A stretch of 64,000 nucleotides of DNA from Apium graveolens. Taxonomy: Eukaryota > Streptophyta > Magnoliopsida > Apiales > Apiaceae. Both the position numbers and the translations under genes were made by a program. This document shows, piece after piece, positions 11,861 through 23,630 of the stretch (its first letter is position 1; every line of letters starts with the position of its first letter). The DNA lies in NCBI RefSeq assembly GCF_009905375.1, contig NC_133653.1:86778079-86842078 (forward strand). Direction: 5' to 3'. The notes beneath the pieces were generated by a model. The model did not search any database and was not told where the DNA came from. It was given only the letters and a program-made list of their open reading frames with translations.

Positions 11861-13180
11861 GTTATAGTGAAATGTTTGTTGACTATTACAGCAACTCGAA
11901 ATTGGGTAGTTGAACAATTGGATGTGAATAATGCTTTTTTGCATGGAGAATTAAAAGAAGAGGTTTATATGCAACTTCCTTTGGGATATCTCAGTAATGC
12001 TACCACTAGAACTTTGATGTGTAAGCTTATCAAGTCAATTTATGGGTTGAAACAAGCATCTCGGGAATGGTTTGATAAACTAACTGTTTGTTTGATAGAT
12101 GCTGGATATAAATAGTCTCTGTCTGATTATTCTCTCTTTACTTACAATAAAGATTCAATTTTCATTGTTATGGTCATTTATGTAGATGACATATTGATCA
12201 CAGACAGCAGTCATGTACATATTGATGCTTTGAAAGCACTTATGGACTAGACAACAAATTTGGTATTAAAAATCCAGGGGGAATTAAATACTATCTAGGT
12301 CTTGAAGTATCTAGAAATGATTAGGGGATCTTGGTTACTCAACAAAAGTTTATTGTTGATCTTCTAAAAGCAGCGGATATTATGGATTGCAAACCCTTAT
12401 CAGTGCCCTTAGATCCATATTTGAAATTATATAATGATAACAGATCTGGGAAATTAATTGATGATCCCATCATTTATAGAGCTTGGGTTGGTAAATTACT
12501 TTATCTCAATTCTTGCAGACCTGACATATCCTTTTCAGTACATTTGTTGAGTCATTTCATGCATGCTCCTAGGGTTAAACATGTGCAAGCAGCCATCCAA
12601 GTTCTCAGATATCTCAAATATACTATGGGCATGGTTTGTTATTCTCATCAGATAATTCTTTAGAATTGAAAATGTTTAGTGACAGTGACTGGGGAGGAAA
12701 TTCTAATGACAGGAGATCTATTGGTGGTTACTGTTTATTCATAGGATCTGTTGCTGTTTCATGGCGAACAAAAAAATAACATGTCACTTCAAGGAGCTCA
12801 GCAGAAGCAAAGTATAGAGCTCTTAAAAATGCTTCATGTGAAGTACTTTGGATTTTTAATTTGCTAAAAGAATTTCTTTTGGTACCTTCAGGACCTTTGC
12901 CTAATTACTGTGATAACAAAGCAGCCATAAATCTAACTGTAAATCATGTATATCATATTTAAACTAAATATGTTGAGTTTGATTGTCATTTTATTCGTGA
13001 GAAGATTCATTCTGGATTGGTTACGGTGTATAAAGTTCATACTAAAGACAATGTTGCTGATATCTTAACAAAAGGTCTTGGAAAGATGCTGCATTGGTCT
13101 TTCTTGTCCAAATTGGGACTTTGTTCCTTTATGTCTCCAATTTATGGAGAGGATATCTCAGTATCATCAAAAGGGAGGGC

Positions 13181-13547
13181 TGATGATGCTTTACCAATAT
13201 TGGATGGATTTCTATATCCCTTTTGCATTGCATCTCTGATATTATGGTAGAGATCAGATCTTATAGTAGTTTGATGGTCTCTAATCCAGTCCAATCTGTA
13301 CTGCTCAATTGCGGTGAAAGCATCCACAACATATTGCTGCCATAAACGACCTCCAAGATGTGGTGTCAAACCTGTTATTGTAAAAGGTATAAATAGATCG
13401 AATATAAACTAAATATCACAAAGTTGAACAACTGAATGAGAAATTATACTCTTGTAACATACTTGCTTCATCATTAAGTCATTTCAATATATTTAGATCT
13501 ATTTTCCTGATTAGTTCATCTATCATGTCTTGTTCATTTCTTCATCA
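13181..13547 (+). repeat. 3' LTR of copia remnant (right end uncertain)
   Basis: It follows the polypurine tract aaaagggagggc (13169-13180) and begins tgatgatgc. It has a TATA-like tataaatag at about 13387. No partner LTR is present, so the right end is chosen from CA-ending candidates before mTERF-like sequence resumes at 13613. Confidence 0.5.
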
Positions 13548-13612
13548 CAATATATAGTTTTACATACTTTTATGTCGTCATGAACATAATACTGAATCAA
13601 TATCATGATGGT

Positions 13613-14440
13613 ATCAAACTAACTGTCCCTTTTTCATAATAAGTGTATGTATCAAATCTCAGCATCATTTCATTTTCTCGGTGTTATAGGATTTAAAACA
13701 GAGAACAGTCTTTCAACTTAAATAGCCAAATTTATAATGGAATATTTATTTCTCAGCGAGAATACTTCTTTCTAATTGGTCATAAGAAAGAACGAGATGA
13801 TACTAAAATTAAGACTTTTCATTTACATATAACATGTTTATCTTATGAATGCTACACTGGAAATAGGACACACCAAGTGCAAGGATAAACTCCGTATTTA
13901 GCAAAAAATATTCAATCTTGTCATCACTTTTAGGTAGCATGTGGACTGAATTTGAGAAGAGGGTATGAAATGTTTTTGAGACTTTATAGCCATGATACAG
14001 GGGATTTGAGTGACCACAACAACTACCTCAGCCCGAGATTGGGAAATGCAAAACAAAAGATCAAGATTTAGTTGTATGAAACTTTTTGGGATAGAACTAA
14101 AGAATGCAAGGACAAGAAGTAATAATTTTGATAATACTGGATAAGGGCAATCCAATGTTTCGGGAGAGCTCGAGAATGGAGTCAGGTCTATGATCAGAGG
14201 AATCAAAATCGAGATATTGAGAACTATTAGGTTAGGCCTTTATTCTCATAATACACAATTCTTCTCCAGCAATGTAGTCGCAAAATCCAAAGAATCTTTG
14301 CTGAGTATGACTCTTTTAGTTGTATAACTACGGAAGACGGGTGTTAAATACAGTCAGATCCTTCAAGCCTTCAAGGCGCTTAAACTAAAGTTCTAGACAA
14401 TTGGAGCTTGAAATTGACATTTATACTATATGTATAAACT
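13613..14440 (-). pseudogene. mTERF pseudogene, both ends recognisable
   Basis: The copy resembles the intact mTERF gene at 5132-6352 from the C-terminal tail (13613-13665, atcaaactaactgtccc against gtcaaacttagctgtccc) to the N-terminus (14380-14440). In between, an open stretch at 13898-14206 still encodes LDLLFCISQSRAEVVVVVTQ, matching LDFLLSISQSQADVVAIITK in the live gene. Internal deletions, several stops and frame changes leave no full product. With the scrap at 7955-8215 this shows a former tandem cluster of at least three mTERF copies, as is common in plants. Confidence 0.7.
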
Positions 14441-14484
14441 GGCATCATTATCATAAATAAATACAAGAATACAACATACGAAAA

Positions 14485-14789
14485 TGTCACGATCCTATTT
14501 GGTGGGAATATCCTATCTACTCAAATGATGTCATTTACAGCTTCTCAGTATGATGTCATGTTGCAGACTTAGTCATGAAATGTCACATTTTGTTTTACAA
14601 TATTATTAGGCTGATAGGATTATTGACAGTCATTTAATTTCCAATAGCTAAGGGGCACGTGTCTAGCCACCTTGCTATATATATTGGAGAATATACTGAA
14701 ATGGGCATGAATCAAGAAATACATTTTATTTTGTTTCCTTTCCTTCTCTTATTTTTGTCTGATAGCTACCTCTAACCCTAATACTGACA
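14485..14789 (+). repeat. 5' LTR, 305 bp, of the Reina-like element
   Basis: It starts tgtca (14485) and ends tgaca (14789), a perfect 5-bp terminal inverted pair. It contains a G-box cacgtg (about 14657) and a TATA tract ctatatatat (about 14675). A primer-binding site follows two bases after its end. Confidence 0.8.
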
Positions 14790-14791
14790 TT

Positions 14792-14804
14792 TGGTATTAG
14801 AGCC
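14792..14804 (+). other. primer-binding site (initiator tRNA-Met type)
   Basis: tggtattagagcc, one base different from the usual tggtatcagagcc complementary to the 3' end of initiator Met tRNA, placed two bases after the LTR. Confidence 0.8.
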
Positions 14805-14869
14805 AAATCCTTGGTCGCCCCTAACCTTTACGTCCACCCCTTAAAAAAATCCAAAACCCAAAAAAATAA

Positions 14870-16856
14870 ATGGCAAACAAATCAAGTTTACAAAAATATG
14901 AAAGCTCTATTTCCACCATGGCTGATAAGCTTAGCTCCTTTGAAGAAGGTCAAGCAGCGACTCAAGAACAAATCTCCCTTTTGAAATCGGAGTTTGAATC
15001 TCTTGCAAAAGATAACAAGGATATTAAATGAGGCATTAATGAACTCACTGAGTTGTTCCGGTCAGAAATTATGCAGAGGCATCAAGGAACGCCTGAGTTA
15101 CCCACTTCTAGTCTTCTTTTTCCTCATACCATCATGGTAAGTCACACTCCACAAACTCCAACCCATTTTGCTACTTATAATGATTCCAACAGTAATATAT
15201 TGTCAAGATCTAAAAAGTGTTAATTGGGAAGGGCTTAAGCCACACACAAGTACGCAACCCTTTGAGCTTATTACTCGTTATGTTGACCCGATTCCAAATT
15301 CCCCTGTTACTCACCCACAAACCAGTTCTGTTCCATTATCAGTTGGGGGCCTGCATCCAAACACTGGGTTCTCACCCTTGAATGCTTTTATACCACCTCT
15401 TTATCCATCTCACCATAACTCTTTCTCGTACCACCAACCATACTCTATACATCACACCACACATGTTACTCTGCAACAAATACCCTACACTACACCCACA
15501 AGTTCTATTGTTCATACTAAAGCAAATGAAAATTTTACCAACTATCACAAACTTACCCTAGTAACCAACCCATATACATAATACCCAAGCTAGATTTTCC
15601 TAAATTCCAAGGTAAGGACCCTCGTGGCTGGATTGGTAAGTGCGAGAAATTTTTCCAGCTGTTCCCAGCCACGGATTTAAGATCAAGAGTGTTGTGTGCT
15701 TCTCTTCATATGAAAGGTGAGGCGGATATATGGTATAAATGTATTGAAAGAGATAAGTATAACCTCCTCTGGCCTGAATTCATTACTCTTGTCTGCCAGA
15801 GATTTGCTAAAACAGGCTATGAAAATCTTGTCGGTCAATTCAATAAACTGACCTAGAAAGGAAGGGTGGATGAATACATTTGTCAGTTCGATGAATTGCG
15901 TAACTATGTAATGATCGATGAAGGTTTTCATAGGGAATCATATTATGTTGACAATTTCATTAGCGGCCTCAAGGATGAAATTGCTCAACACCTCTATAAT
16001 AACAAGCCGCAAATGCTCCAGGAGGCCAGAGAACTTGCAAGAGGACAAGAACACTATCTAAATGTTTTAGATAAGCATTATAGAGCAGCAGTAAGCACCC
16101 AAAAGTATACTTCTTCCTACCCCACTTCGTATAAACCTCAATCTTATCCTCCAAAGTCAAATGAGTCATCTGCATCTAAGGCTACTAGTTTGCCTTCCAG
16201 TGATGGTTACGGGAAATTCACCATTGCTGAAATATCAGAAAAAAAAAACAAAAGGGGTTGTGTTTTTATTGCGACCAAAAATTCAATCTCGGGCACAATT
16301 GTAGGAAGAAGAAATTGTTCATCATCATGGGTGAGCTAGATCTTGTAACAAACAAAGAGGGTGAAGAGCTTGCTATTGTTTGGAATGATGAAGAGCAGCT
16401 GCAGAAATGTGATGATCCTGAAACTGCAGCTAAGGTATCCTTTCATGCTCTTACTGTACTGGAACACTGAAAATTCAAGGGATATTGCAACATAGACCTA
16501 TAAACATTTTAATGGATAGCGGGTCCAACCATAACTTTGTATCTCAAAGATTAGCCAGACTATTATCACTGAGAATGACCCCTTGTACTCCCTTCCAAAT
16601 CACTGTAGCAAATTGAGATCACTTGCAATGTGATAACTCTATAGAACAATTCTCTTGGTCTATGGCGGGAAAGACATTCTCTGCAAATGTCAACATAATA
16701 CCCCTTCGCGGTTATGACCTCATTCTTGGTGTGGAATGGATGTCATTAATGAGCCCCGTAACTTTCGATTACGGAAAAGAAACTGTTACCATTTATTGGG
16801 AGAACCAGAAAATCACCTTGTCACAATGTCAAACTGAATTAAGGGTACAACTCTAG
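14870..16856 (+). pseudogene. gypsy gag-protease, broken
   Basis: The start is the ATG at 14870 (MANKSS...). Gag shows an N-terminal coiled-coil-like part, then the capsid-type block (DFPKFQGKDPRGWI... RFAKTGYENLVGQFNKL) at about 15590-15990. A zinc knuckle CFYCDQKFNLGHNC lies at about 16260-16300. The retropepsin active site LMDSGSNHNFVS is at about 16510-16545. Stops at about 15028-15030, 15855-15857 and 16615, with frame changes near 15170, 15560 and 16250, disable it. In a live element gag packages RNA and the protease cuts the polyprotein. The 3' continuation (RT, integrase) is displaced by the insertion at 16880. Confidence 0.75.
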
Positions 16857-16879
16857 TTAAATGCTTCCAGTACAGTGGT

Positions 16880-18136
16880 TGTAACACCCCCAAATCCGGG
16901 GTCGGAGATTCGGGTTGTCACGAGTTCCATTTCCCTTAATAACATTTAATCTTAATAAACAACCAACTACAGCGTACTGTGACCCCATAATATACACACA
17001 TACCACAAGTTATAGTCTCAGAGATGAATACCAAAAATAACACAAGTCATTTTATTCCACAATTTTAAGTCATTACACCTCAAAAGGGTTTCTGAATAAA
17101 TTTACATATTCTTTGCCATTATTACAATTCATAAATATTCATAAGTCTGGTACATCAACATTTGAAACCCTAGCCTATTGGTAGATCCTACCTCAGCTAC
17201 AGCGGCATTAACGCCTACAGGAAACTGCGGAACATTTCCTATCCGCTTGCGAATTGGGAGCTTGGTCATGTCCATCTTGTCTATCTGTTGTTGTGTGATG
17301 AAAGAAGAAAGCAAGGGTGAGCAACAAGCCCACCGAAATAATATTTGTAATAATTAACAATATATGAGCATTCTCATAGTACTCATGAAAGTCTTAGTAA
17401 AGAAGAAATGAACCAAGTTTGATATCTTAATGCGACCAAATCATAAAATATTCAGTATATATGTATATATACTTTTCAAAATCTTGGAAGTCCTCTTCCA
17501 TGTATAATATACACAGAGTTTCAGTTTATAATTGTATAAAAGTATCGTTGCAAGGTAATCTCATATATCTAACCTTGTCTTAACATTGTTCTAAAAATCT
17601 TTGTCATGCATAAGATAATCATTAACCAGATATAAGTTGAAAAAATAAAGTTACAAGATACTCCAATATACTTATATCTTTTCCGAATACTACTTGAACT
17701 ACCACCGTTCAAGGTATAATCAGTTTCAAAAGTTCATCACATAGATGAGACTACAAGATAAGACTTGAATAGATTCAATCTTTGAAATATCATTATAAAG
17801 AATAAAGTTACGAGATACGTCATTAAGTCCTGATATATATATACACCTATATATATATACATTTCATACACCCTTTTGCTATGGAAGTATAAGTAGAGTT
17901 TGTCATTCCCAAGAATTTTGAAAAGAAGAAACTTTGGCATAAACCTGATATCTTGCTGATCAGGCAAAGATACCAATTAAGTCACCTTTTCTACTAGTAT
18001 ATGGATGAATCCCCCACTGGTCATCACCCTGGCCACATTAGGATCTTATGCTGGACTGCCACTCAGCCACTTACGCATTGATGGACTCCCACTGAGCCAC
18101 ATACACTTTCATGGACCCCCACTGAGCCCATATTTC
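16880..18136 (-). repeat. Tekay-type LTR, 3' terminal piece
   Basis: The plus strand begins tgtaacacccccaaat, the complement of an LTR end gggggtgttaca. It matches the right part of the LTR at 60256-64000, including the gctcacccttgctttc...caacaaca block (about 17310-17275) and the small tandem units ending cactgagccac at about 18040-18125. It is cut at 18137 by the Athila-like element. Confidence 0.8.
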
Positions 18137-19564
18137 TGATAAGTGGATTTTATATCTACTTGGAACGCTTCATTACAGGCTTAAGTTGGTGTTTTGGACT
18201 CAAGTTGTTGGTATTTTTGATGTGTTTTTGCGTTATTGCATTTCAGGCATAAGTTATATGAAGAAAGGAGTTTTTCAAGGAAATATGCTGAAAATAGATC
18301 AGAAATAGAAGCCTAGGCCATTCTCAAATTGTATAGAATCTCGTTAGCTTCGCGTGGGCAATTGAATCTCCTAATTCTGACGAGCAGAACTCAAGATATG
18401 GTCAAAAGAAGATCTGTCAGAAAAAGTCCAGAATGTCAGCGCGGTCGCGCCAGAAGGCAGCGCGCCCGCGCCGCTGAAACACTATTTCAACGAGGCCGTG
18501 CGGCCGGTTTCTGCCCCAGAATCCTGATTTTAGTCGAAATTGAAGATTTTGAGAGTCCTGGTCATCTTGGAGCCTATTTATACCCATAAAAAGACGTTTT
18601 TAACAAGAAGGAGGCCTGGGAGAGCAATAAGAAGACCTAGAGAGCATGAGAAGGCTACGGAGAAAAAGAATCTTATTTTCTTCAATATAGTTGATACTTG
18701 GATGCTTGTTTTCGATTTGTCTTTGAACCCTAGCAATCTTATATTGTTTTATATCATGCTTTCATTGGAACCCATGGTGACGATGAGTTCAGTTATGAAC
18801 TAAACGTTATCGTGGGGTTCTAACGGATTTACTTATGGATTTTTTTATTTAATTTGTTTCAATATCTTGGTGTGTGGTGATTGATTGATATCCTAGTATT
18901 GGTTGTACTTATTCGTCCTATGTGCATAGCTAACATATAAGATAGCGTGTTAATCTCTATTGAAGCGAAAGTGAATATAGAGATTTAGAACTGGCCATGC
19001 TAGCATAGGTTCATGCGTTATTGTTATGCATGATTCGTAGGTAATTCTAACCATCTTACTTGCCCTATGTAATCACGATAGATAACTTGCGCATTAAACC
19101 GTTATGTTTTCAATTCTTATAGACATATAAGGACTAAGCATAATTGGTGTTTATTCAACTTCTATCTCTTTTGTGGATGCTTGGTAGTAGGGTATTCGTA
19201 CAACGAAAGTTGGCATTTACTAGTTTCTTTTTAGCTGATTAGTGTCATCACCATTACATGCTAAGGTTAAGAAAAAAAAGCTATTGAATAAAGTATTTAA
19301 TGAAGTCAGGATCCCATGTTTGTCATATATAGTAATTTAACCTCAATTCTCTTAGTTAATGTTATTTAGTATAATCTCTTAGTTTAATCAAAACCCAATT
19401 TGTTATTTATCTTAGCATTGAGCGATAATCTTACATTGTTGCATAGATGCATAAATTGAACTTAACCTAAACCAGTCTCTGTGGGAACGAATCTGATTTT
19501 TATCTTATACTACTTGCGAATGCGTATACTTGCGTGAATATTAGCGCGTGTTTTCGCCCTAACA
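18137..19564 (+). repeat. 5' LTR of Athila-like element, 1428 bp
   Basis: It starts tgataagtgg and ends ccctaaca. It has a TATA-like tract (cctatttata, 18573-18582) and two copies of a GC-rich 21-bp unit (18436-18477). It pairs with the LTR at 23631-25077. Confidence 0.88.
18436..18477 (+). repeat. two 21-bp GC-rich tandem units in the LTR
   Basis: Units begin cagcgcgg and cagcgcgc and contain gcgcc. The matching site in the 3' LTR has three units. Confidence 0.85.
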
Positions 19565-19570
19565 AGTTTT

Positions 19571-19589
19571 TGGTGCCGCTTCCGGGGAC
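19571..19589 (+). other. primer-binding site of the Athila-like element
   Basis: tggtgccgcttccggggac, close to the tggcgccgttgccgggga form typical of Athila/Tat elements, a few bases after the LTR. Confidence 0.75.
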
Positions 19590-19699
19590 TCGGTGTTAAT
19601 TTTTAGTTTATGTGCTTGTCATCAGTGGTCATTAAAGTTCACTGACTCAGATTCTTTTACTTTCACGGTTTACTTGTTATGTTTCAGGTACTCAATACA

Positions 19700-22152
19700 A
19701 TGGGAGATCCAGCAGCACAAACGAAAGCCTTGATGGATTTTTCTCTACCCAAGATCAATGACATTCAATCTAGCATTGTTAGGCCAACTATCACAACTAA
19801 TAATTTTGAGATCAAGCCTGGCATAATTCAATGAATGCAGAATTCAATCCAGTTTGGGGGTTCTCCACGGAAGATCCCAATATGCACATTAGGGATTTCA
19901 TTGAGATATGCGACACCTTCAAGTTCAACGGTGTTTCTGAAGATCCTGTGAAGCTGAGACTATTCCCATTCTCTCTGAGGAATAAGGCTAAGAGCTGATT
20001 ACACTCTCTACCAGCTGGTTCGATTACTACTTGGGAAGATCTTTCTCAAAAGTTTCTCACTAAATTTTTCCCTATGGCAAAGACAGCTGCAATCAGGAAT
20101 GCTCTTACTCAATTTATGCAGCAATCACAAGAATCTTTATATGAAGCTTGGGAGCGCTACAAGAAGATGCTTAGGAAGTGTTCGCATCATGGAATGTCTG
20201 ATTGGATGATCATCAATTGCTTCTATAACGGTTTGGGAGCACAGTCAAGACCCATGATCGATGCAGCATCAGGTGGAGCATTATGGGCAAAGAGCTATGA
20301 GGAAGCTTATGATCTAATTGAACTGATGGCTGCTAATGAATATCAGTATCCAGCCTAGAGATTGCCACAAGGAAAGGTAGCAAGAGTTCTTGAAGTGGAT
20401 AAAACTACGGCTATCACTGCTCAACTAAAGACATTGTCTATGAAGATCGATTTTCTGGCTAACTATGGTGTTAATCAGATAACCAGAGTTTGTGAGCTGT
20501 GTGCAGGTTCGCATGCGATGAAGCAATGCACTATATCTAGTGAATCAGCTCAGTTTGTGAGAAACTTTCAGAGATCGCAGCAACCAGTTCCAGACACTTA
20601 TCATCCTGACAACCGAAATCATGCTAACTTTAGCTGGAGCAACAATCAGAATGTGGTACAACAACCTTATCAGCAGTTTGGATCCAATCAATTCAATCCT
20701 CCTGGTTTTCAACAACAATTTGCACCAAAAAAATAACTCCAACTTCAACAATAAACTCATGATGCAAGTCAATCTTCGAATGAAAAATCTGAATTGGAGG
20801 AGTTGAGGCTTATGTGCAAAAACTAGGCTCTTATATGCCAAAGCTAGGCTATTTCTATCAAGACTCTGGAGAACCAGATAGGATAAATTGCTAACGCCTT
20901 ATTGAATCGACTACCAGAAATGCTTTCTAGTGATACAGAAGTTCCAGGAAAGAGGGAAGAAGAAGAAGAACAGGTTAAGGCAATTACATTAAGGTCTGGG
21001 AAGGTTGCAAGCCCTGAAAAATCTCAAGTTCCGAAATCTGAAGTTTTGGCTGAAGAAGATGTGCAGAAGGAAGCAGAAGTGGAATCAAGGAAGAAAACTG
21101 TGGAACACACTCCTCCTGAGGGTAATACATGGGAGAAACAGGTTTATCCTCCACCTTATTTTCCTAAGAGGCTGCAAAAGCAGAAGTTGGATAAGCAATT
21201 TGCTAAGTTTCTGGAGGTGTTCAAGAAACTTCATATCAACATACCTTTTGCTGAAGTTCTTGAACAGATGCCTAGCTATGTGAGGTTTATGAAAGGTATT
21301 CTCTCTCGTAAATTGAAGATCGATGACTTAGAGATCGTTGCTCTAATGGAGGAATACAGTGGTGTACTGCAACAAAAGTTGCCTCCAAAGCTTAAAGATC
21401 CTGGAAGCTTCGTTATTCCTTACACCATCGGAAACTTGTCGTTCGACAAGTGTTTATGTGATTTGGGAGCTAGCATCAATCTGATGCCCTTGTCTATCTT
21501 CAAGAAGCTTGGTCTACCTGATCCGAAGCCGACATATATGTCCTTGCAGTTGGCCGATCATTCTATTACATATCCACGAGGCATTGTGGAGGATGTATTG
21601 GTCAAGGTGGACAAACTTATCTTTCCTGCTAACTTTATAATTCTTGATTTCGAGGAAGATAAGAAGATTCTCATTATCTTGGGGAGACCATTCTTAGCTA
21701 TTGGCCGAACTATGATTGATGTGCAAAAAGGATAGCTTACGATGAAGGTTCACGATCAAAAGGTCACTTTTAATGTGTTAAAGGCAATAAAGTTACCCAC
21801 AGCTAAAGAGGAGTGCTTTAAAGTAGAGTGGGTCAACTCTGTCATGAATTCAGAGCCTGAACAATTGCCAAAGTTAGAGACCATAGAGAGATCCTTAATG
21901 GGGAAATCAGTTATTGATGACAAGGAAGGAGCAGAGCAACTGCAAGTTTTGAATGCACCTCCGTGGAAGAGGAAGTTGGATATGCCATTCGATTCTCTTG
22001 GGTTAGTAGAGCTGAAAATTTCTCAGGAGCGTCTCGAGCCGTCTATTGAAGTTGTTTCCACACTTGAGCTCAACCGACTGCCATATCACTTGAGTTATTC
22101 ATTCCTAGTGCACCTCATGATAAGGGGTTGGGATATATTTTTGAAGATGTAG
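19700..22152 (+). pseudogene. Athila-type gag-protease, many stops
   Basis: It begins with ATG at 19700 (MGDPAAQTKALMDF). The frame is closed by a stop at about 19832 and changes, then continues in a single frame from about 20000 to 22152. That frame is broken by stops near 19996, 20356 and 20734, several at 20752-20885, and 21733. Retrotransposon gag capsid wording (FFPMAKTAAIRNALTQF, SLYEAWERYKKML) lies at about 20060-20180. A degenerate knuckle-like CELCAGSHAMKQC is at about 20500-20540. The retropepsin-like domain (KCLCDLGASINLMPLSIF, then LIILGRPFLAIGRT) spans about 21415-21715. In live copies this would form the particle and process it. The polymerase that should follow is absent. Confidence 0.8.
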
Positions 22153-23618
22153 AGAGTGGTTGGACGGATTTTCTCGTGCCTACAGAGGGTTCTTCTCATG
22201 TGCAGCATGAAATTGATAGGACTGGTACTGGTGATGAATAATACAGGTGAGTGACTAGGCGTATGGAGGCCATACATGACATTCACCGTCGTTTTGTTGC
22301 AGATTTGATACAGGATTTGGGCACTATTTTTCGAGCCACTGGTGTCGAGGTTGATTGGCTACCTGATCCTCCACTCGAAGAGGGTGATCATTCTGACGAC
22401 TAGGTATGCCTGAAATCCTTATTATTACCTTCAATGAGGACATTGAAAATTTTAAGTTTGGGGGTGATAATGTAAGGATTAGTTTATGTGTGTCCATATA
22501 GTTCATATAGATTCATGTTGCATATAGTTGTATTTCATTCGTAGTGTTGCATGATTGTTCATATAGGACATATTTGTTTGTTTTTTATGTGATTTCATAT
22601 AGTTGCATTTGCATGCATATAACATGATCCCTTAGGTTGAGCTATTTCTGATTGATAAGTTGATGTTGATTTGAGTATGGTAATGACGAATAGAGGGATG
22701 TTTAAGTCCTAATGAATTGATTTGCATGCCAGAAACAAATATTTTCACAAAGTCTTATAGGGTTGCTTTTGATCTAGATCATGATCATACTTGTTTGTTG
22801 TTGAGATTTAATCACTTGGTTATATTTAGAATTTGTGATATTCTCGTAATGACAAAAAGAACACTGAATTTTTAAACTGAAGAAAAACTTTGATTTCATT
22901 ACTAGTTGTTATAAGGCTAGGCGTCAAATGGCTAGTAGCCGGCTCATAGTTTTATGAGTAGTCTAGGGTTGAATGAGATGGAGCGAAACGCACTCATTCA
23001 GAAATTGTTGAAACAAAAAAAAGAAAGAAAAAAGAAAAAAGAAAAGAAAAAAGTATGTGTTTATGCATATTTGATCAAGAGTGAGCTCTTTAATACTCGA
23101 GTTATTAAGTTCTAGGGGACTTTCTGCCTAGTGACCTAAGGCTTTTATAGTCTGGGATCCGCTAACCTAACGCTCGCTACATGGGTATTATTGTATAAGT
23201 CTTTTGGGACCTCATTCATTACACGGTCAAATAAGAATATTTGTTATGTGTTCAATAATAGCGTAAATCCTTATATAACTCTAGTAGGAAGGAGGTGTTG
23301 CGAGTCATTATGCGTTCAACGTCTATTCAATTTATAAACTTGTGATTATTTTGATGATAGATAAGTTATGGTTATTGATCTAGTATCGAGAGTATATCTG
23401 TTAAGCATCCCACACACCCACGTTTCTGGTTTGTGAGTTGGTTTGTGGGATTTATTCGAGCTCTATTTTGAGTCATTGCATTCTTAGAGGCATTGGCTTA
23501 TTCATTTGATTATGGTTATTATGAGGGGATCAATTGCATTGTCATTTAGTTGCATTCACACATTAGGTTTGTTTTGTAGTTTTGAGTTTGTTTATGCTTG
23601 AGGACAAGCATCGATTCA
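22153..23618 (+). other. non-coding 3' region of the Athila-like element
   Basis: Apart from the relic at 22252-22402 there is no coding signal. The region has an extra polypurine-like tract (aagtttgggggtgataa, 22454-22470) and an A/G-rich run (about 23013-23052). Confidence 0.6.
22252..22402 (+). pseudogene. short conserved-looking coding relic after the protease
   Basis: The reading TRRMEAIHDIHRRFVADLIQ continues to PPLEEGDHSDD and a stop at about 22400. I recognise it only as a tail block of Athila-like non-pol coding sequence. Its function is unknown. It sits just upstream of an extra polypurine-like tract. Confidence 0.4.
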
Positions 23619-23630
23619 AGTTTGGGGGTG
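23619..23630 (+). other. polypurine tract of the Athila-like element
   Basis: agtttgggggtg directly before the 3' LTR start at 23631. It would prime plus-strand DNA synthesis. Confidence 0.8.

Larger units (their letters stand above)
8312..13135 (+). pseudogene. copia pol remnant (RT-RNase H), interrupted
   Basis: Reverse transcriptase and RNase H of a copia polyprotein would copy element RNA into DNA, but this copy cannot. The RT palm is recognisable: [12 protein letters not shown], then after the 3.4-kb insertion VNNAFLHGEL and YGLKQASREW, then YVDDILIT at about 12180. Stops occur at 12112-12114, about 12248 and near 12324, with a frame change near 12240-12330. RNase H shows SDSDWGG, a stop after WRTKK at about 12776, SSAEAKYRAL and HIFTKYVEFDCHFIRE-like wording. 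The solo LTR splits the gene between the codons of KMVTV and KCLLTIT, and the flanking sequence still matches across the cut. Confidence 0.75.
8300..13547 (+). mobile_element. Ty1/copia remnant: RT, RNase H and 3' LTR
   Basis: This is a 5'-truncated copia element. It starts inside reverse transcriptase ([18 protein letters not shown] at about 8320-8410), is cut at 8460 by a solo LTR, and resumes at 11861 with LDVNNAFLHGEL. RNase H follows (about 12660-13110), then a polypurine tract (13169-13180) and a 3' LTR beginning tgatgatgc at 13181. Gag, protease, integrase and the 5' LTR are absent. The LTR end is uncertain; a TG...CA pair with catca at 13543-13547 is one choice. Confidence 0.75.
14485..16879 (+). 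mobile_element. Ty3/gypsy element 5' part (Reina-like), interrupted
   Basis: It has a short 5' LTR, a primer-binding site, gag and protease in order, then is cut at 16880 by the LTR of a minus-strand gypsy element. The short LTR (305 bp) and the gag type suggest a Reina-like chromovirus, although RT and integrase, which would decide, lie outside the window. Several stops show it is dead. Confidence 0.7.
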
